From Acidobacteriaceae bacterium (lineage in GTDB: Bacteria; Acidobacteriota; Terriglobia; Terriglobales; Acidobacteriaceae): a stretch of 8,900 nucleotides of DNA. The notes below the pieces were generated by a model. That model saw nothing but the letters and a program-made list of their open reading frames with translations, had not been told where the DNA came from and searched no databases. Positions 1 through 6,581 of the stretch are shown piece by piece. Where the stretch lies: contig PLKU01000406.1 in the NCBI GenBank assembly GCA_003140705.1, forward strand, positions 1-8,900, given 5' to 3'. Both the position numbers and the translations under genes were made by a program. Position 1 is the first letter of the stretch, and each line of letters starts with the position of its first letter.

Positions 1-363
1 TTGCCGAGGCCTAAGTTTTTAATCGAGAGGACGAGGCCCGGCAAGCCGGTCACGAATTGGCCGTCTACGTGCGGTCCACATAGGTAGCCCAGGGTTGTGC
101 CCGGATTGTAGGGAGTTCGGAATTAACTTGTTGATCAACCCACAAGTCGTTCCTTCACCGCTCAACTGGTGCAAAGTCCAGTTTTCAACATTTGACCACT
201 CAATGTCCAATTTGGCGGTGATCCAGGTGTAATGAGCTAGAGCGCGCACGGTTCGCCACTTCGATGGGCCGCCACATCTGATTCAGGGCACCGACTTCCA
301 GAGTCTGAAACGGCGGGCAGAGAGTTCATCGCCCAACTATGGCAGAGTCAGTAGGTGAGGTCC
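1..363. other. Left-edge region without a supported gene
   Basis: No open frame here has a convincing start, ribosome-binding site or recognisable protein motif. A minus-strand frame at 19-249 opens only with GTG and matches no family I know. A plus-strand frame running in from the left edge stops at 85-87 and could be the tail of a gene outside the window, but its 28 residues are not recognisable. The only structure I see is a nested inverted repeat at 126-147. The downstream side of the nucleotidyltransferase gene (ending at 364) shows no hairpin followed by a T-run. Confidence 0.5.
126..147. repeat. Nested inverted repeat
   Basis: Outer arms ACTTGT (126-131) and ACAAGT (142-147) are perfect reverse complements. 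Inside and overlapping them is a perfect 10-bp palindrome, GTTGATCAAC (130-139). Either a small hairpin or a dyad protein-binding site would fit. No gene start lies close enough to assign it to one. Confidence 0.4.
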
Positions 364-1209
364 TTAACCTGATAAACGTCCTCTAGCCACGGCGCGAGGG
401 AACCGGTTATCCCACACGGTCCGCAGGTGCAGCTGAAAGAGGATCGGCACACAGCGCAGCACGAAGGTGAATGACCGGTGGTACTCTTGCCGCTGGTTCA
501 GCAACTCCAGCAGCGTCCTACTTCGACCCAAATGGGAGTTGAAGAATTCAACTTCTTCGTTGAGGGGAGCCGTCTTCAGGTGATAGCAGAAATAACAACT
601 GTGCAGCGAGTGCTTAAGCGCACCCACAGCGTATCTTGTTGCGTCGGCAAGCACCGGAAACGCGGCGGCGCTCAACAGGACCAAGCCAGCCAATCCGAAA
701 AGTGCTTTGAACACATCGAGGCGCCGGAGGGAAGGCAAAGGCACAAGGTGCAGCAGTTCCTCGCCCCAGACTGTCTTGGCAGAAACAATCACGCTGGCAA
801 AAACGATGCGGTCAACGAACATTTCCTCGGCTGGCCGCAGGCCGAAGACGCGCGCAATGTCTCCCGAAATCAGTTCGCTTCGGGTACAGAAAAAGCATGA
901 GTCCGCGTCTCCCCCGGCGTGCTCAGCGAACACCTCCAGCAGGTTTTTGGGTCGGCTCGCCGGCAATCGAAGACCGTGTGTGACTTCGAGTTCTGCTACC
1001 ACCCCGCGAAGGCGCCGTCGTTCCTCAGGGGTCGCTTCGTCGGGGAGCACGATGATGAGGTCCACGTCGGATGTCTCTGAAAAGGCACCGCTCGCTGCAC
1101 TACCGAAGAGAATCACGCTCACCAGCGAAATCACACCGCAGGGGTGCAGTTGAGCGACTGCATCAAGGTACTGTTGAACACGACTCGCCATCTTCAGCCT
1201 ATAGCCCAT
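364..1209 (-). CDS. MNT-type nucleotidyltransferase domain protein
   Basis: A protein of 281 residues with a nucleotidyltransferase signature of the pol-beta/MNT superfamily. G36-S37 is followed by SDVDL (47-51), whose D48 and D50 are the usual metal-binding pair, inside a beta-strand context (VILFGS and LIIVL). The family moves a nucleotide from an NTP to a protein, small molecule or RNA; the substrate here cannot be read. The C-terminal half (about 130-281) looks mostly helical, with a hydrophobic helix near 168-188, and could be HEPN-like, though I see no certain HEPN motif. Two matching cysteine motifs occur, SCFFC (104-108) and SCYFC (204-208). Start: ATG at 1209 has no clear ribosome-binding site. 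An in-frame ATG six codons later (1191) has AGG about six bases upstream and may be the true start. No toxin-antitoxin partner is adjacent. Confidence 0.8.
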   Translation of the reverse strand: MGYRLKMASRVQQYLDAVAQLHPCGVISLVSVILFGSAASGAFSETSDVDLIIVLPDEATPEERRRLRGVVAELEVTHGLRLPASRPKNLLEVFAEHAGGDADSCFFCTRSELISGDIARVFGLRPAEEMFVDRIVFASVIVSAKTVWGEELLHLVPLPSLRRLDVFKALFGLAGLVLLSAAAFPVLADATRYAVGALKHSLHSCYFCYHLKTAPLNEEVEFFNSHLGRSRTLLELLNQRQEYHRSFTFVLRCVPILFQLHLRTVWDNRFPRAVARGRLSG

Positions 1210-1317
1210 GCCAAGTGCGTGAAACTTTCTGGGCTGTGCATTCGGCGATCATACTTCTCGGCTCACGCATCAGAACCAATAGCACACATTCGATGCAGAC
1301 GTCCATTGGCGGGAGTC

Positions 1318-1344
1318 AATTGCTTCGCGCAATTCCTGATTGCG
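1318..1344. repeat. Two overlapping, mutually exclusive inverted repeats
   Basis: AATTGC (1318-1323) pairs with GCAATT (1329-1334) across a 5-base loop. CGCAAT (1328-1333) pairs equally well with ATTGCG (1339-1344) across another 5-base loop. The middle arm is shared, so only one hairpin can form at a time. The site lies 31-57 bases past the stop codon of the minus-strand membrane protein gene and upstream of the nucleotidyltransferase gene. There is no T-run on the minus strand, so it is not a standard intrinsic terminator. Confidence 0.4.
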
Positions 1345-1374
1345 TGCTCCTTGGCCGCGCACCGCCCAAAAGAA

Positions 1375-1890
1375 TCAGCCACCTTGCAAAGGCCAGCGCG
1401 CCAGTACATCTGCCGGGGCAGGTCCGGCCACAATCCGCATCGTCCCGTGCCCAAGAATTCCTAGAAGGACATACGCACCTGAGATCGCGAGCAAAGGTGC
1501 GATCCCGGGAGCGTAGGAGCCCCACTCCGGGAACCTTGCCATATACCAGGAGTCCCGAAAGGGCCCGAGAACCGCAATGACAACGAGGAGCACAGCCAGA
1601 CCGCGCCCGCCAAAACGGCGTGCGATACGCCATGTGAGAAGGAAGACAAACGCACAGAAGATTACGCCGACCCACAGCAGCATGAGGATATGCGGCGCCC
1701 GCTTGATCGCAAAGTGCCACCATCCGACACGTTCGGCGAAAGCAATGATTCCAAGTCCCGCCGGGCCGCAAACGGTCGCGCCGGCCAATGCGCCCACGAT
1801 TCGCCGCCAAGGCGCTCGCGTGAAAACGGCGGCAGAGGCCGTCAGAAAAAGGTAAAGGCAGTCGAATATATAGAGTTGTTGCTCGGTCAC
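1375..1890 (-). CDS. Hypothetical multi-pass membrane protein
   Basis: A strongly hydrophobic protein of 171 residues with about five membrane helices, near residues 7-24, 31-51, 68-88, 96-111 and 128-147. Positively charged stretches flank the helices (RAPWRR at 25-30, RIARRFGGR at 88-96). A conserved-looking loop between helices four and five contains FPEW (120-123) and APGIAP (127-132). I do not recognise a named family and assign no function; no catalytic or transport motif is visible. Start: only GTG at 1890 is reasonable, because an in-frame stop lies four codons upstream (1903-1905). There is no good ribosome-binding site, which weakens the start call. The hydrophobic pattern and the length make the reading frame itself credible. 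A 165-base gap separates it from the nucleotidyltransferase gene, so co-transcription is uncertain. Confidence 0.7.
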   Translation of the reverse strand: MTEQQLYIFDCLYLFLTASAAVFTRAPWRRIVGALAGATVCGPAGLGIIAFAERVGWWHFAIKRAPHILMLLWVGVIFCAFVFLLTWRIARRFGGRGLAVLLVVIAVLGPFRDSWYMARFPEWGSYAPGIAPLLAISGAYVLLGILGHGTMRIVAGPAPADVLARWPLQGG

Positions 1891-1903
1891 AATGTGCTTA
1901 TGT

Positions 1904-1913
1904 TAAGCGCTTA
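1904..1913. promoter_or_regulatory. Perfect 10-bp palindrome, possible operator
   Basis: TAAGCGCTTA reads the same on both strands. It lies 14-23 bases upstream of the GTG start of the minus-strand membrane protein gene, where a repressor or dimeric activator site would be effective. No convincing -35/-10 pair was found around it, so an operator role is inference. Confidence 0.35.
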
Positions 1914-2259
1914 CAGCGCCGACAGCCCGCTCGAAGTTGAATCGCCGACACAGGCCGCGTTCGAATAGCATCGATTTGGACGTTGACCGGACTAGTGGCT
2001 GTAACAGCCCAACGCGCGTTTCCAGCCCCGACTAGGCAGGATCTAGCGTTTTGCGGGCGTGTCGCCTGCTCGGCAGTCCTGCTTTCATCAACTGACATGG
2101 GCCTTAGCGCCTTCATCGGCTCTTTTTCAAGCCATTGGTCATACAAGTTTCTCTTACTACAACTGGTACAAAACTCTCCGGGCACTCCATCTAAAGGAGC
2201 CGGAATCACGCAAGAGCTTTTCGGCGGCGTTAGGACAAGGACCGTTGGCGGCCACCACC

Positions 2260-2289
2260 CGCTGATCTGCACGGTCCGCCAAATCAGCG
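2260..2289 (-). terminator. Inverted repeat downstream of the regulator gene, weak terminator candidate
   Basis: CGCTGAT (2260-2266) and ATCAGCG (2283-2289) are perfect 7-bp reverse complements around a 16-base loop. On the minus strand the hairpin begins 13 bases after the TAG stop of the large regulator gene. No T-run follows on that strand, so it is a transcript-end structure at best and not a classical Rho-independent terminator. Confidence 0.3.
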
Positions 2290-2302
2290 TGATGCGGAGA
2301 GG

Positions 2303-5071
2303 CTACCTGCCAGAGCCGGCCAAGAGTCTTGAAGCAGCATCAGCCTTGCGTGCTTGCAGTTGTAAGCCAACGTTCCGCTCACGAGCTTCCAACTGCTTCA
2401 GCTCTCTTATCGCTCGACCTTTATCCTCAGTTTCCCCCTGCATGCTTGCGAGGGCCGTTTGTGCCCTCCAGGCTAGGCCGGTAAATCCCAATGCATCAGC
2501 TTCCCTTGAAACCGTATCCAGGAGGGTTCGCGATGAACGCAGTTCGTGCTCTGCCGCGAGAGTTCGAGCCAGTTCAAGTGAGAACCTGAGCTGCAATTCG
2601 CGGTTTTCAGTCTTCTCTTCGAGAGGCCGCAGTGCAACAGTTTCCCGCATCGCTTCGTCGCTCTTTGATTCATCGAGCAGTGCGCCAGCCAACACGAGGC
2701 CTGCGCCCAGTTCGTTATCCAGGAGCTGGTCTTGATGAAACTGATCCCGACATCGGCGAGCCTCCTGTTCGGCATCTCTTGCATGGCCCTCTTCAATGGC
2801 GAGTCGCGCGAGCGCAACCCTCGTCTGAAGAATCGTCTCTTTCTCGCCAATATCCTTTCTGAGTCTGAGCGCCATCTCATACTGCCCGCGGGCCGCGGCC
2901 AGTTGGTCCAGTTCCATGAATACGTCCCCAAGCCCCGACAGGCCATAAGCTGTTGCGCTTTTATCGCCGGTCTGCGTGCCGATCGCAAGCGCATGCTCAT
3001 AGTTGCTTCTTGCCGTTGAAAGATCGGCCCTTTGCATTGCAATTTCGCCCAAATCCACCATGGCCAGCGCCATGCCCGAGCGATCGCCGTCCAGTTTGTA
3101 GCCGGCGAGCGCTTGCTCAAGCAACTTCTGGGCCTCGACGAGCTTTCCGCGCGCAAGCAGAACGTCACCAACATTGTTTGAGGAAGCCGCAATGCCCTCC
3201 GTGTCTCCCACTTTGCGGAAGACCTCAATCGCTTCCCTCCACATCGATTCAGCCCTATAAAGATCGCTGTGCAAAAAGTAGAGTCCGGCCAGATCGTTGA
3301 GCGTGCGCGCCGCGTTGTTCTGGTCTCCGGCGCTTATGTAACTGTTGCGCGCAAGATCGCACTCGGCGACCGACTGGTCCATGGACCCTCCAACGGTGGA
3401 GTCCTGCTGGCAGAGTATGCCGTATCCGCGGGCCATCATCAGCGTGGCTCCTTGAGCAGATGCTTTGCCAATTGCCCGCTGGGCAGCCGCGCGAGCTTTG
3501 GGCAGGTCCTGGCTGACCAGGACAGACGCTTCCATCAGGTCAATGCGCGGATCGCTTCCCACCGGTGCAGGAAGCATTCGGAGCGTGGCCAGTGTATGCA
3601 CGGCATCCGCTGGATTTAGCCGATTCTGTATGCCGGCGAGTTGCAAACCGTAGGCGAGGTTGTCAGGAAAAAGGCTAAAGAGTTTCTGATAGGTCAGCAC
3701 TGCGCCTTGCCAGTCGTTGACCGACTGTTGGTACTGGCCCTGAATCGCGAGAGCGGTTTCCGGCGGCAGGTTTTGAGCTAGTTGCAGAGCACGGTTCGCC
3801 TCATCGCGTTCCTGCGCCTCATAACCCAGACCGCTCCAGGCACGCGCAAGAGACGAGTGGGCGAGCGCGAAGTCTGGATCCGCAGTCACGGCTCTCTTCA
3901 GGAAGTCGCGCGCTCCGACGTAGTCGAATTCAAAGAGTCGAGCGCGGCCTTCGCTGTAAAACTGCACTGCAAGCTGATTGGTTGATCCATAGAATCGAGG
4001 AGCGTCCCGCGCAGCGGAAAGGCTCAACGATGGATTGAGGCTTTCACGAACCCGAGAACCAGCCTGCGAAGCAAGATCGAAAAGGTCATTCTCATTCCCG
4101 GTGATGGCCCCTTCGTAGACTGTCTCACCGAGAGCTGTGTCCTGGGCGCGAATGTCCAGACGAATCTGATTTGTCCCGCCGTCACTCAGCAGTGTGTACG
4201 AACCTACAACCACTACATCCGCGCCAAGATTCGATCTCAGTCTTGTCAGCGTATTCTTCGCCAGAGTATCCTCGGCGGGCAGAGAGAGATCGTGTTTGAA
4301 GCTTGCTACGTCTTCTCCAGATACGAGGCGAAGGTCGCCGTTTGCGGCCAACTCTGTGTTCAGCATTTCTGTGAACGCGGTCGAGAGCCAGTTCTGGTCG
4401 GACCTTCCGGCTACATTCCGGAATCCCAACACGGCCACCGACCTCCGCACCTTAAGCTGGACGGGGGTTGCCGGCGATGAAGTTGCGGCCTGCCATGAAT
4501 GAAAGCGAAGGCGGACAGCTGTGAGGGCCAGGGCAACGGTCAGGCAAAGAGCCGCTCCTGCAACCCACAGGGTCCGCCGACGCACAGTTTGAAATCGCTT
4601 CTCTTCGGATGCGGAGGACTCCGGCGGAAGAGTGATCGACTGAGCGGACATGGGTTCAGTTGACGGTGCATTGGTCGGCGCAATGCTTGCCGGGAGAGTC
4701 GACCCGCCTGAGAGTACCTCCACCGAGACCGGTGCGATAAATCTATAACCGCGGCGAGGCACAGTTTCAAGAAACCTTGGGTTGCCGGCGCTATCTGCCA
4801 ACGCTTCCCGCACCTTAAGAACTGCAACGCCGAGGCTCTTGTCAAAGTCGACAAAGGTATTGCCGGGCCATAGCCTCTGCCGGATTTCTTCGCGGGTCAC
4901 GACCTCGCCGCGCCTTTCGAGCAGCAGTGCGAGCAGTTGAAACGGCTGGTCCTGCAGCTTTACCCGAAGGCCGTTCCGCGTGAGCGAACCGGCGGAGACA
5001 TCGAGGGCAAATATCCCGAAGCGGTAGGCCGCCGCGGATGCGAGAGCCGCTTTTTGATTCGTGTCATCCAT
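2303..5071 (-). CDS. Membrane-anchored winged-helix/TPR transcriptional regulator (CadC-like layout)
   Basis: A protein of 922 residues. Residues 16-115 form an OmpR/PhoB-type winged helix, with the LQDQPFQLLALLLER helix (39-53), the recognition region around DFDKSLGVAVLKVREAL (75-91) and the wing ETVPRRGYRF (102-111). A linker leads to one membrane helix (about 167-187). Next comes a FlgO/TolB-N-like domain (207-345), with SVAVLGFRN at its start and ADVVVVGSY in the middle. From about 365 to the end are helical TPR-type repeats, clearest between 585 and 745 (for example the NNVGDVLLARG and LGDVFMELDQ units). By analogy with CadC/ToxR, the DNA-binding domain should lie in the cytoplasm and the TPR part outside it, sensing a signal or partner. 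There is no phosphorylatable receiver domain. Start: ATG at 5071, with AAGGTG about seven bases upstream, inside a hairpin. It diverges from the exported-protein cluster, a natural target. The ligand is unknown. Confidence 0.9.
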   Translation of the reverse strand: MDDTNQKAALASAAAYRFGIFALDVSAGSLTRNGLRVKLQDQPFQLLALLLERRGEVVTREEIRQRLWPGNTFVDFDKSLGVAVLKVREALADSAGNPRFLETVPRRGYRFIAPVSVEVLSGGSTLPASIAPTNAPSTEPMSAQSITLPPESSASEEKRFQTVRRRTLWVAGAALCLTVALALTAVRLRFHSWQAATSSPATPVQLKVRRSVAVLGFRNVAGRSDQNWLSTAFTEMLNTELAANGDLRLVSGEDVASFKHDLSLPAEDTLAKNTLTRLRSNLGADVVVVGSYTLLSDGGTNQIRLDIRAQDTALGETVYEGAITGNENDLFDLASQAGSRVRESLNPSLSLSAARDAPRFYGSTNQLAVQFYSEGRARLFEFDYVGARDFLKRAVTADPDFALAHSSLARAWSGLGYEAQERDEANRALQLAQNLPPETALAIQGQYQQSVNDWQGAVLTYQKLFSLFPDNLAYGLQLAGIQNRLNPADAVHTLATLRMLPAPVGSDPRIDLMEASVLVSQDLPKARAAAQRAIGKASAQGATLMMARGYGILCQQDSTVGGSMDQSVAECDLARNSYISAGDQNNAARTLNDLAGLYFLHSDLYRAESMWREAIEVFRKVGDTEGIAASSNNVGDVLLARGKLVEAQKLLEQALAGYKLDGDRSGMALAMVDLGEIAMQRADLSTARSNYEHALAIGTQTGDKSATAYGLSGLGDVFMELDQLAAARGQYEMALRLRKDIGEKETILQTRVALARLAIEEGHARDAEQEARRCRDQFHQDQLLDNELGAGLVLAGALLDESKSDEAMRETVALRPLEEKTENRELQLRFSLELARTLAAEHELRSSRTLLDTVSREADALGFTGLAWRAQTALASMQGETEDKGRAIRELKQLEARERNVGLQLQARKADAASRLLAGSGR

Positions 5072-5233
5072 GGCCAGGCACCTTCAGCATGAAGGTCCAC
5101 CCAGTCTAGCATGCGGTCGGGCTCCGCAAACTGAGTTAGTCGACACGCGCAAGTAATTGCTGCAAAACCTCTTACCTGTTAGTGAATCCTTTACCGGAGA
5201 TTAGTTTGACGCCGGCGTGCCACGAGGCGCTTG
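5072..5233. promoter_or_regulatory. Divergent intergenic region with three TTAGT repeats
   Basis: This 162-base gap separates the minus-strand regulator from the plus-strand exported-protein genes, so it must hold the regulator's promoter and probably that of the cluster. TTAGT occurs at 5136-5140, 5179-5183 and 5201-5205 in the same orientation, 43 and 22 bases apart, which places the copies on about the same face of the helix. No strong sigma-70 promoter is visible; TTGCTG at 5157-5162 is a poor -35 candidate with no good -10. Confidence 0.4.
5080..5096 (-). promoter_or_regulatory. Hairpin covering the ribosome-binding site of the regulator gene
   Basis: ACCTTCA (5080-5086) and TGAAGGT (5090-5096) are perfect 7-bp reverse complements with a 3-base loop. 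On the minus-strand transcript the downstream arm carries the Shine-Dalgarno core (AAGGT) of the regulator gene starting at 5071. As RNA it would hide the site and lower translation. As DNA the same dyad could bind a dimeric regulator. A weak -10-like TAGACT on the minus strand (5108-5103) would start the transcript at the base of the hairpin. Confidence 0.5.
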
Positions 5234-5770
5234 ATGGCATTCATGAGACAGAACAAACTCCTCCCCAATTCTCTCCGGCGCATGTGGACCCTTCCTCCGC
5301 TGGCGAGTTTGGCCATTCTTTCAACTTCGTTCGGTCGGGCACAGGATGCATCCTGCAAGGTCGTGGCTGATGCGGAGACCCTGCTCCTTCGCACTCCCCA
5401 CCACCTGTATACGACAGAAGTGCGACAAGGCCGTTCGGTCGCCTCGGAGGTGATCGACACACCGGGCGGAGTGTACGTAGGAACCAATGGCGTGTGGCAC
5501 AAGGCTACGGGTTCCATCCAGGATTTTGCCCAGATAGCTGCCGACTCGCTCAAGCAGCTCCGCGACTGCCGGCACGTTGCCGATGAGGTGTCCGACGCGC
5601 AACCCGCGGCCAAATACACGCTGCACAACGCCGCCAGCGGTGGGGATGAATCGGTATGGATCGCAAAAGGCAGTGGCCTCCCGCTCATAAGCGAGGCTCT
5701 GATTGAAGGGCGGCGCATATCCAGCCGCTACGACTACAGCAATATTCAGCCGCCACCCAATGTTCGCTAA
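5234..5770 (+). CDS. Exported protein, LolA-like (hypothetical)
   Basis: A protein of 178 residues. The N-terminus has basic residues (R5, R15-R16), a hydrophobic stretch (about 18-33) and a likely signal-peptidase I site near GRAQ-DA (34-39), so the mature protein should be outside the cytoplasm; no lipobox is present. The mature part is mainly beta-like: a TPHHLYTTE segment (54-62), then EVIDTPGGVYVGTNGVWHK (72-90), a short helix (95-110), C112, and the ending VWIAKGSGLPLISEALIEG (141-159) and SRYDYSNIQPP (164-174). The 'protein property read-out followed by a final beta strand' pattern resembles LolA/LppX-like carrier folds; that is my inference, not a firm family match. C41 and C112 could form a disulphide. 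Start: ATG at 5234 has GAGG six bases upstream; TTG at 5231 and ATG at 5243 are less well placed. It is the first plus-strand gene opposite the regulator. Confidence 0.75.
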   Translation: MAFMRQNKLLPNSLRRMWTLPPLASLAILSTSFGRAQDASCKVVADAETLLLRTPHHLYTTEVRQGRSVASEVIDTPGGVYVGTNGVWHKATGSIQDFAQIAADSLKQLRDCRHVADEVSDAQPAAKYTLHNAASGGDESVWIAKGSGLPLISEALIEGRRISSRYDYSNIQPPPNVR

Positions 5771-5804
5771 CAGAGAATACCGAGACCCAATTTCCGTAAG
5801 ATCG

Positions 5805-5810
5805 AGGAGA
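5805..5810 (+). promoter_or_regulatory. Ribosome-binding site fixing the start at 5817
   Basis: AGGAGA lies six bases before ATG 5817. It decides against the upstream in-frame TTG at 5703, which would bury the signal peptide inside a 38-residue extension and overlap the preceding gene by 68 bases. Confidence 0.75.
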
Positions 5811-5816
5811 AACTCC

Positions 5817-6302
5817 ATGAAAATGCATTCCCCGCCCCGCTTTCCGGCCTTGGCCTTTGCCGCAGTTCTGGCAACGCTCGCTTTCACCGCGCCCGCGCTC
5901 GCCGCACCGGGTAGCAGCGGTAGCGCCTGGATCGACAACGGCGCCACCGCTTGCGATAAATATCTGACACCCGCTGTGGTGGCCGCAATCCTGGCCGCTC
6001 CTGCCGGCCACCCGCAACGGGTCGACGCGCACTCGTGCCATGTCGGCCCGATTTACATCAACCTGATAGTCGCGGACATCGACATATTCCGGGCGGAACT
6101 GCCGATGATTTTCCAGGCACACTCGATAGGCGGCATCGGCGACGGCGCGTACTGGAACGGGGCAGGCGCCCTCTCGGCTGTCAAGGGTCATGATCGCGGC
6201 TGCGACATCAGTGTCATCGACCCCGGAGCACCGAAGATCCACAACGCAGAGCTTGGGCAAAAGCTCGGCGACGTATGCAACAAGTTGTTCGCCATCCCCT
6301 AG
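5817..6302 (+). CDS. Exported protein with DUF3558-like pattern (hypothetical)
   Basis: A protein of 161 residues. A classic signal peptide covers residues 1-30 (basic start, hydrophobic core 10-24, cleavage after PALAA). The mature part follows the order C46, a helix (TPAVVAAIL, 51-59), C74, a beta strand (YINLIVADI, 80-88), GGIGDGAYW (105-113), LSAVKG (119-124), and a final helix. This order resembles DUF3558-like exported domains and the outer domain of the gene at 6582-7499. Four cysteines (46, 74, 129, 154) could make two disulphides in an oxidising compartment. The function is unknown. Start: ATG at 5817 has AGGAGA (5805-5810) six bases upstream and begins the signal peptide; the longer in-frame opening at 5703 overlaps the previous gene and is rejected. 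The 46-base gap to the preceding gene suggests one transcript. Confidence 0.8.
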   Translation: MKMHSPPRFPALAFAAVLATLAFTAPALAAPGSSGSAWIDNGATACDKYLTPAVVAAILAAPAGHPQRVDAHSCHVGPIYINLIVADIDIFRAELPMIFQAHSIGGIGDGAYWNGAGALSAVKGHDRGCDISVIDPGAPKIHNAELGQKLGDVCNKLFAIP

Positions 6303-6421
6303 ATTTACGCGGCTACGTTTCGCGGCATCCATTCAAAACCCCGACGATTCGAGGAAGCGTCTTGTCACGCCAACACGCACCGTAGCTTTTCGTGCTCTCG
6401 ACATTTTGTGTCGCCAGCCTC

Positions 6422-6496
6422 ATGACCCGCATCGCCCTGGTCGAAGACGACGCGCTATGCCGCGACGCACCTGAGCCATACTGGCGGGTGGCCTAA
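6422..6496 (+). pseudogene. Relic of a response-regulator receiver domain (N-terminal stub)
   Basis: A 24-codon frame begins ATG and reads MTRIALVEDDALCRDA, then PEPYWRVA and stop. The first part matches the start of OmpR-type receiver domains: beta-1 (RIALVEDD) with the conserved acidic pair, then the first helix. Residues after it still resemble the usual R-D-A-L-x-E-Y-L-R-x-A course with substitutions. The frame then stops, and no receiver phosphorylation site, output domain or partner kinase follows in the next 85 bases. No ribosome-binding site is visible. I read it as the remains of a lost response-regulator gene. A leader peptide for the next gene is a less likely alternative, since the receiver-like residues would then be coincidence. 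Confidence 0.5.
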
Positions 6497-6581
6497 GTCT
6501 GACCAGCAGAAGAACCGGGCACTTGGGAAACTACCGATTCACACGGCGAGGCTATAGACCAACTCGCAATCAGGAGAAACA

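Larger units (their letters stand above)
1891..2302. other. 412-base intergenic region between two minus-strand genes
   Basis: Open frames occur on both strands (for example plus 1983-2735, running into the regulator gene, and minus 1898-2272), but none has a plausible ribosome-binding site or family motif. I read them as chance frames in GC-rich DNA. The region holds a 10-bp palindrome beside the membrane-protein start (1904-1913), a short 5-bp hairpin at 1997-2009 and a 7-bp inverted repeat at 2260-2289 beyond the regulator gene's stop. A decayed gene cannot be excluded. Confidence 0.5.

Noticed and set aside
707..1153. Plus-strand open frame of 148 codons
   Set aside because: Antisense to the nucleotidyltransferase, which has a clear active-site signature; arginine- and serine-rich chance translation.
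2059..2265. Possible transposase tail (a YNWYKTLRALH-like stretch)
   Set aside because: It loosely resembles the end of some transposases, but there is no catalytic domain, terminal repeat or target duplication; similarity over about ten residues can be chance.
1983..2735. Long plus-strand open frame of 250 codons
   Set aside because: Its second half lies antisense to the well-supported regulator gene, it has no ribosome-binding site, and the serine/arginine-rich translation matches no family.
5685..6332. Minus-strand open frame of 215 codons
   Set aside because: Antisense to the exported protein at 5817-6302, which has a signal peptide and a strong ribosome-binding site; no family motif in the minus-strand reading.
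6523..6558. Promoter for the gene at 6582 (TTGGGA and TATAGA)
   Set aside because: The spacer is 24 bases, too long for a sigma-70 promoter, and the -10 match is only four of six.
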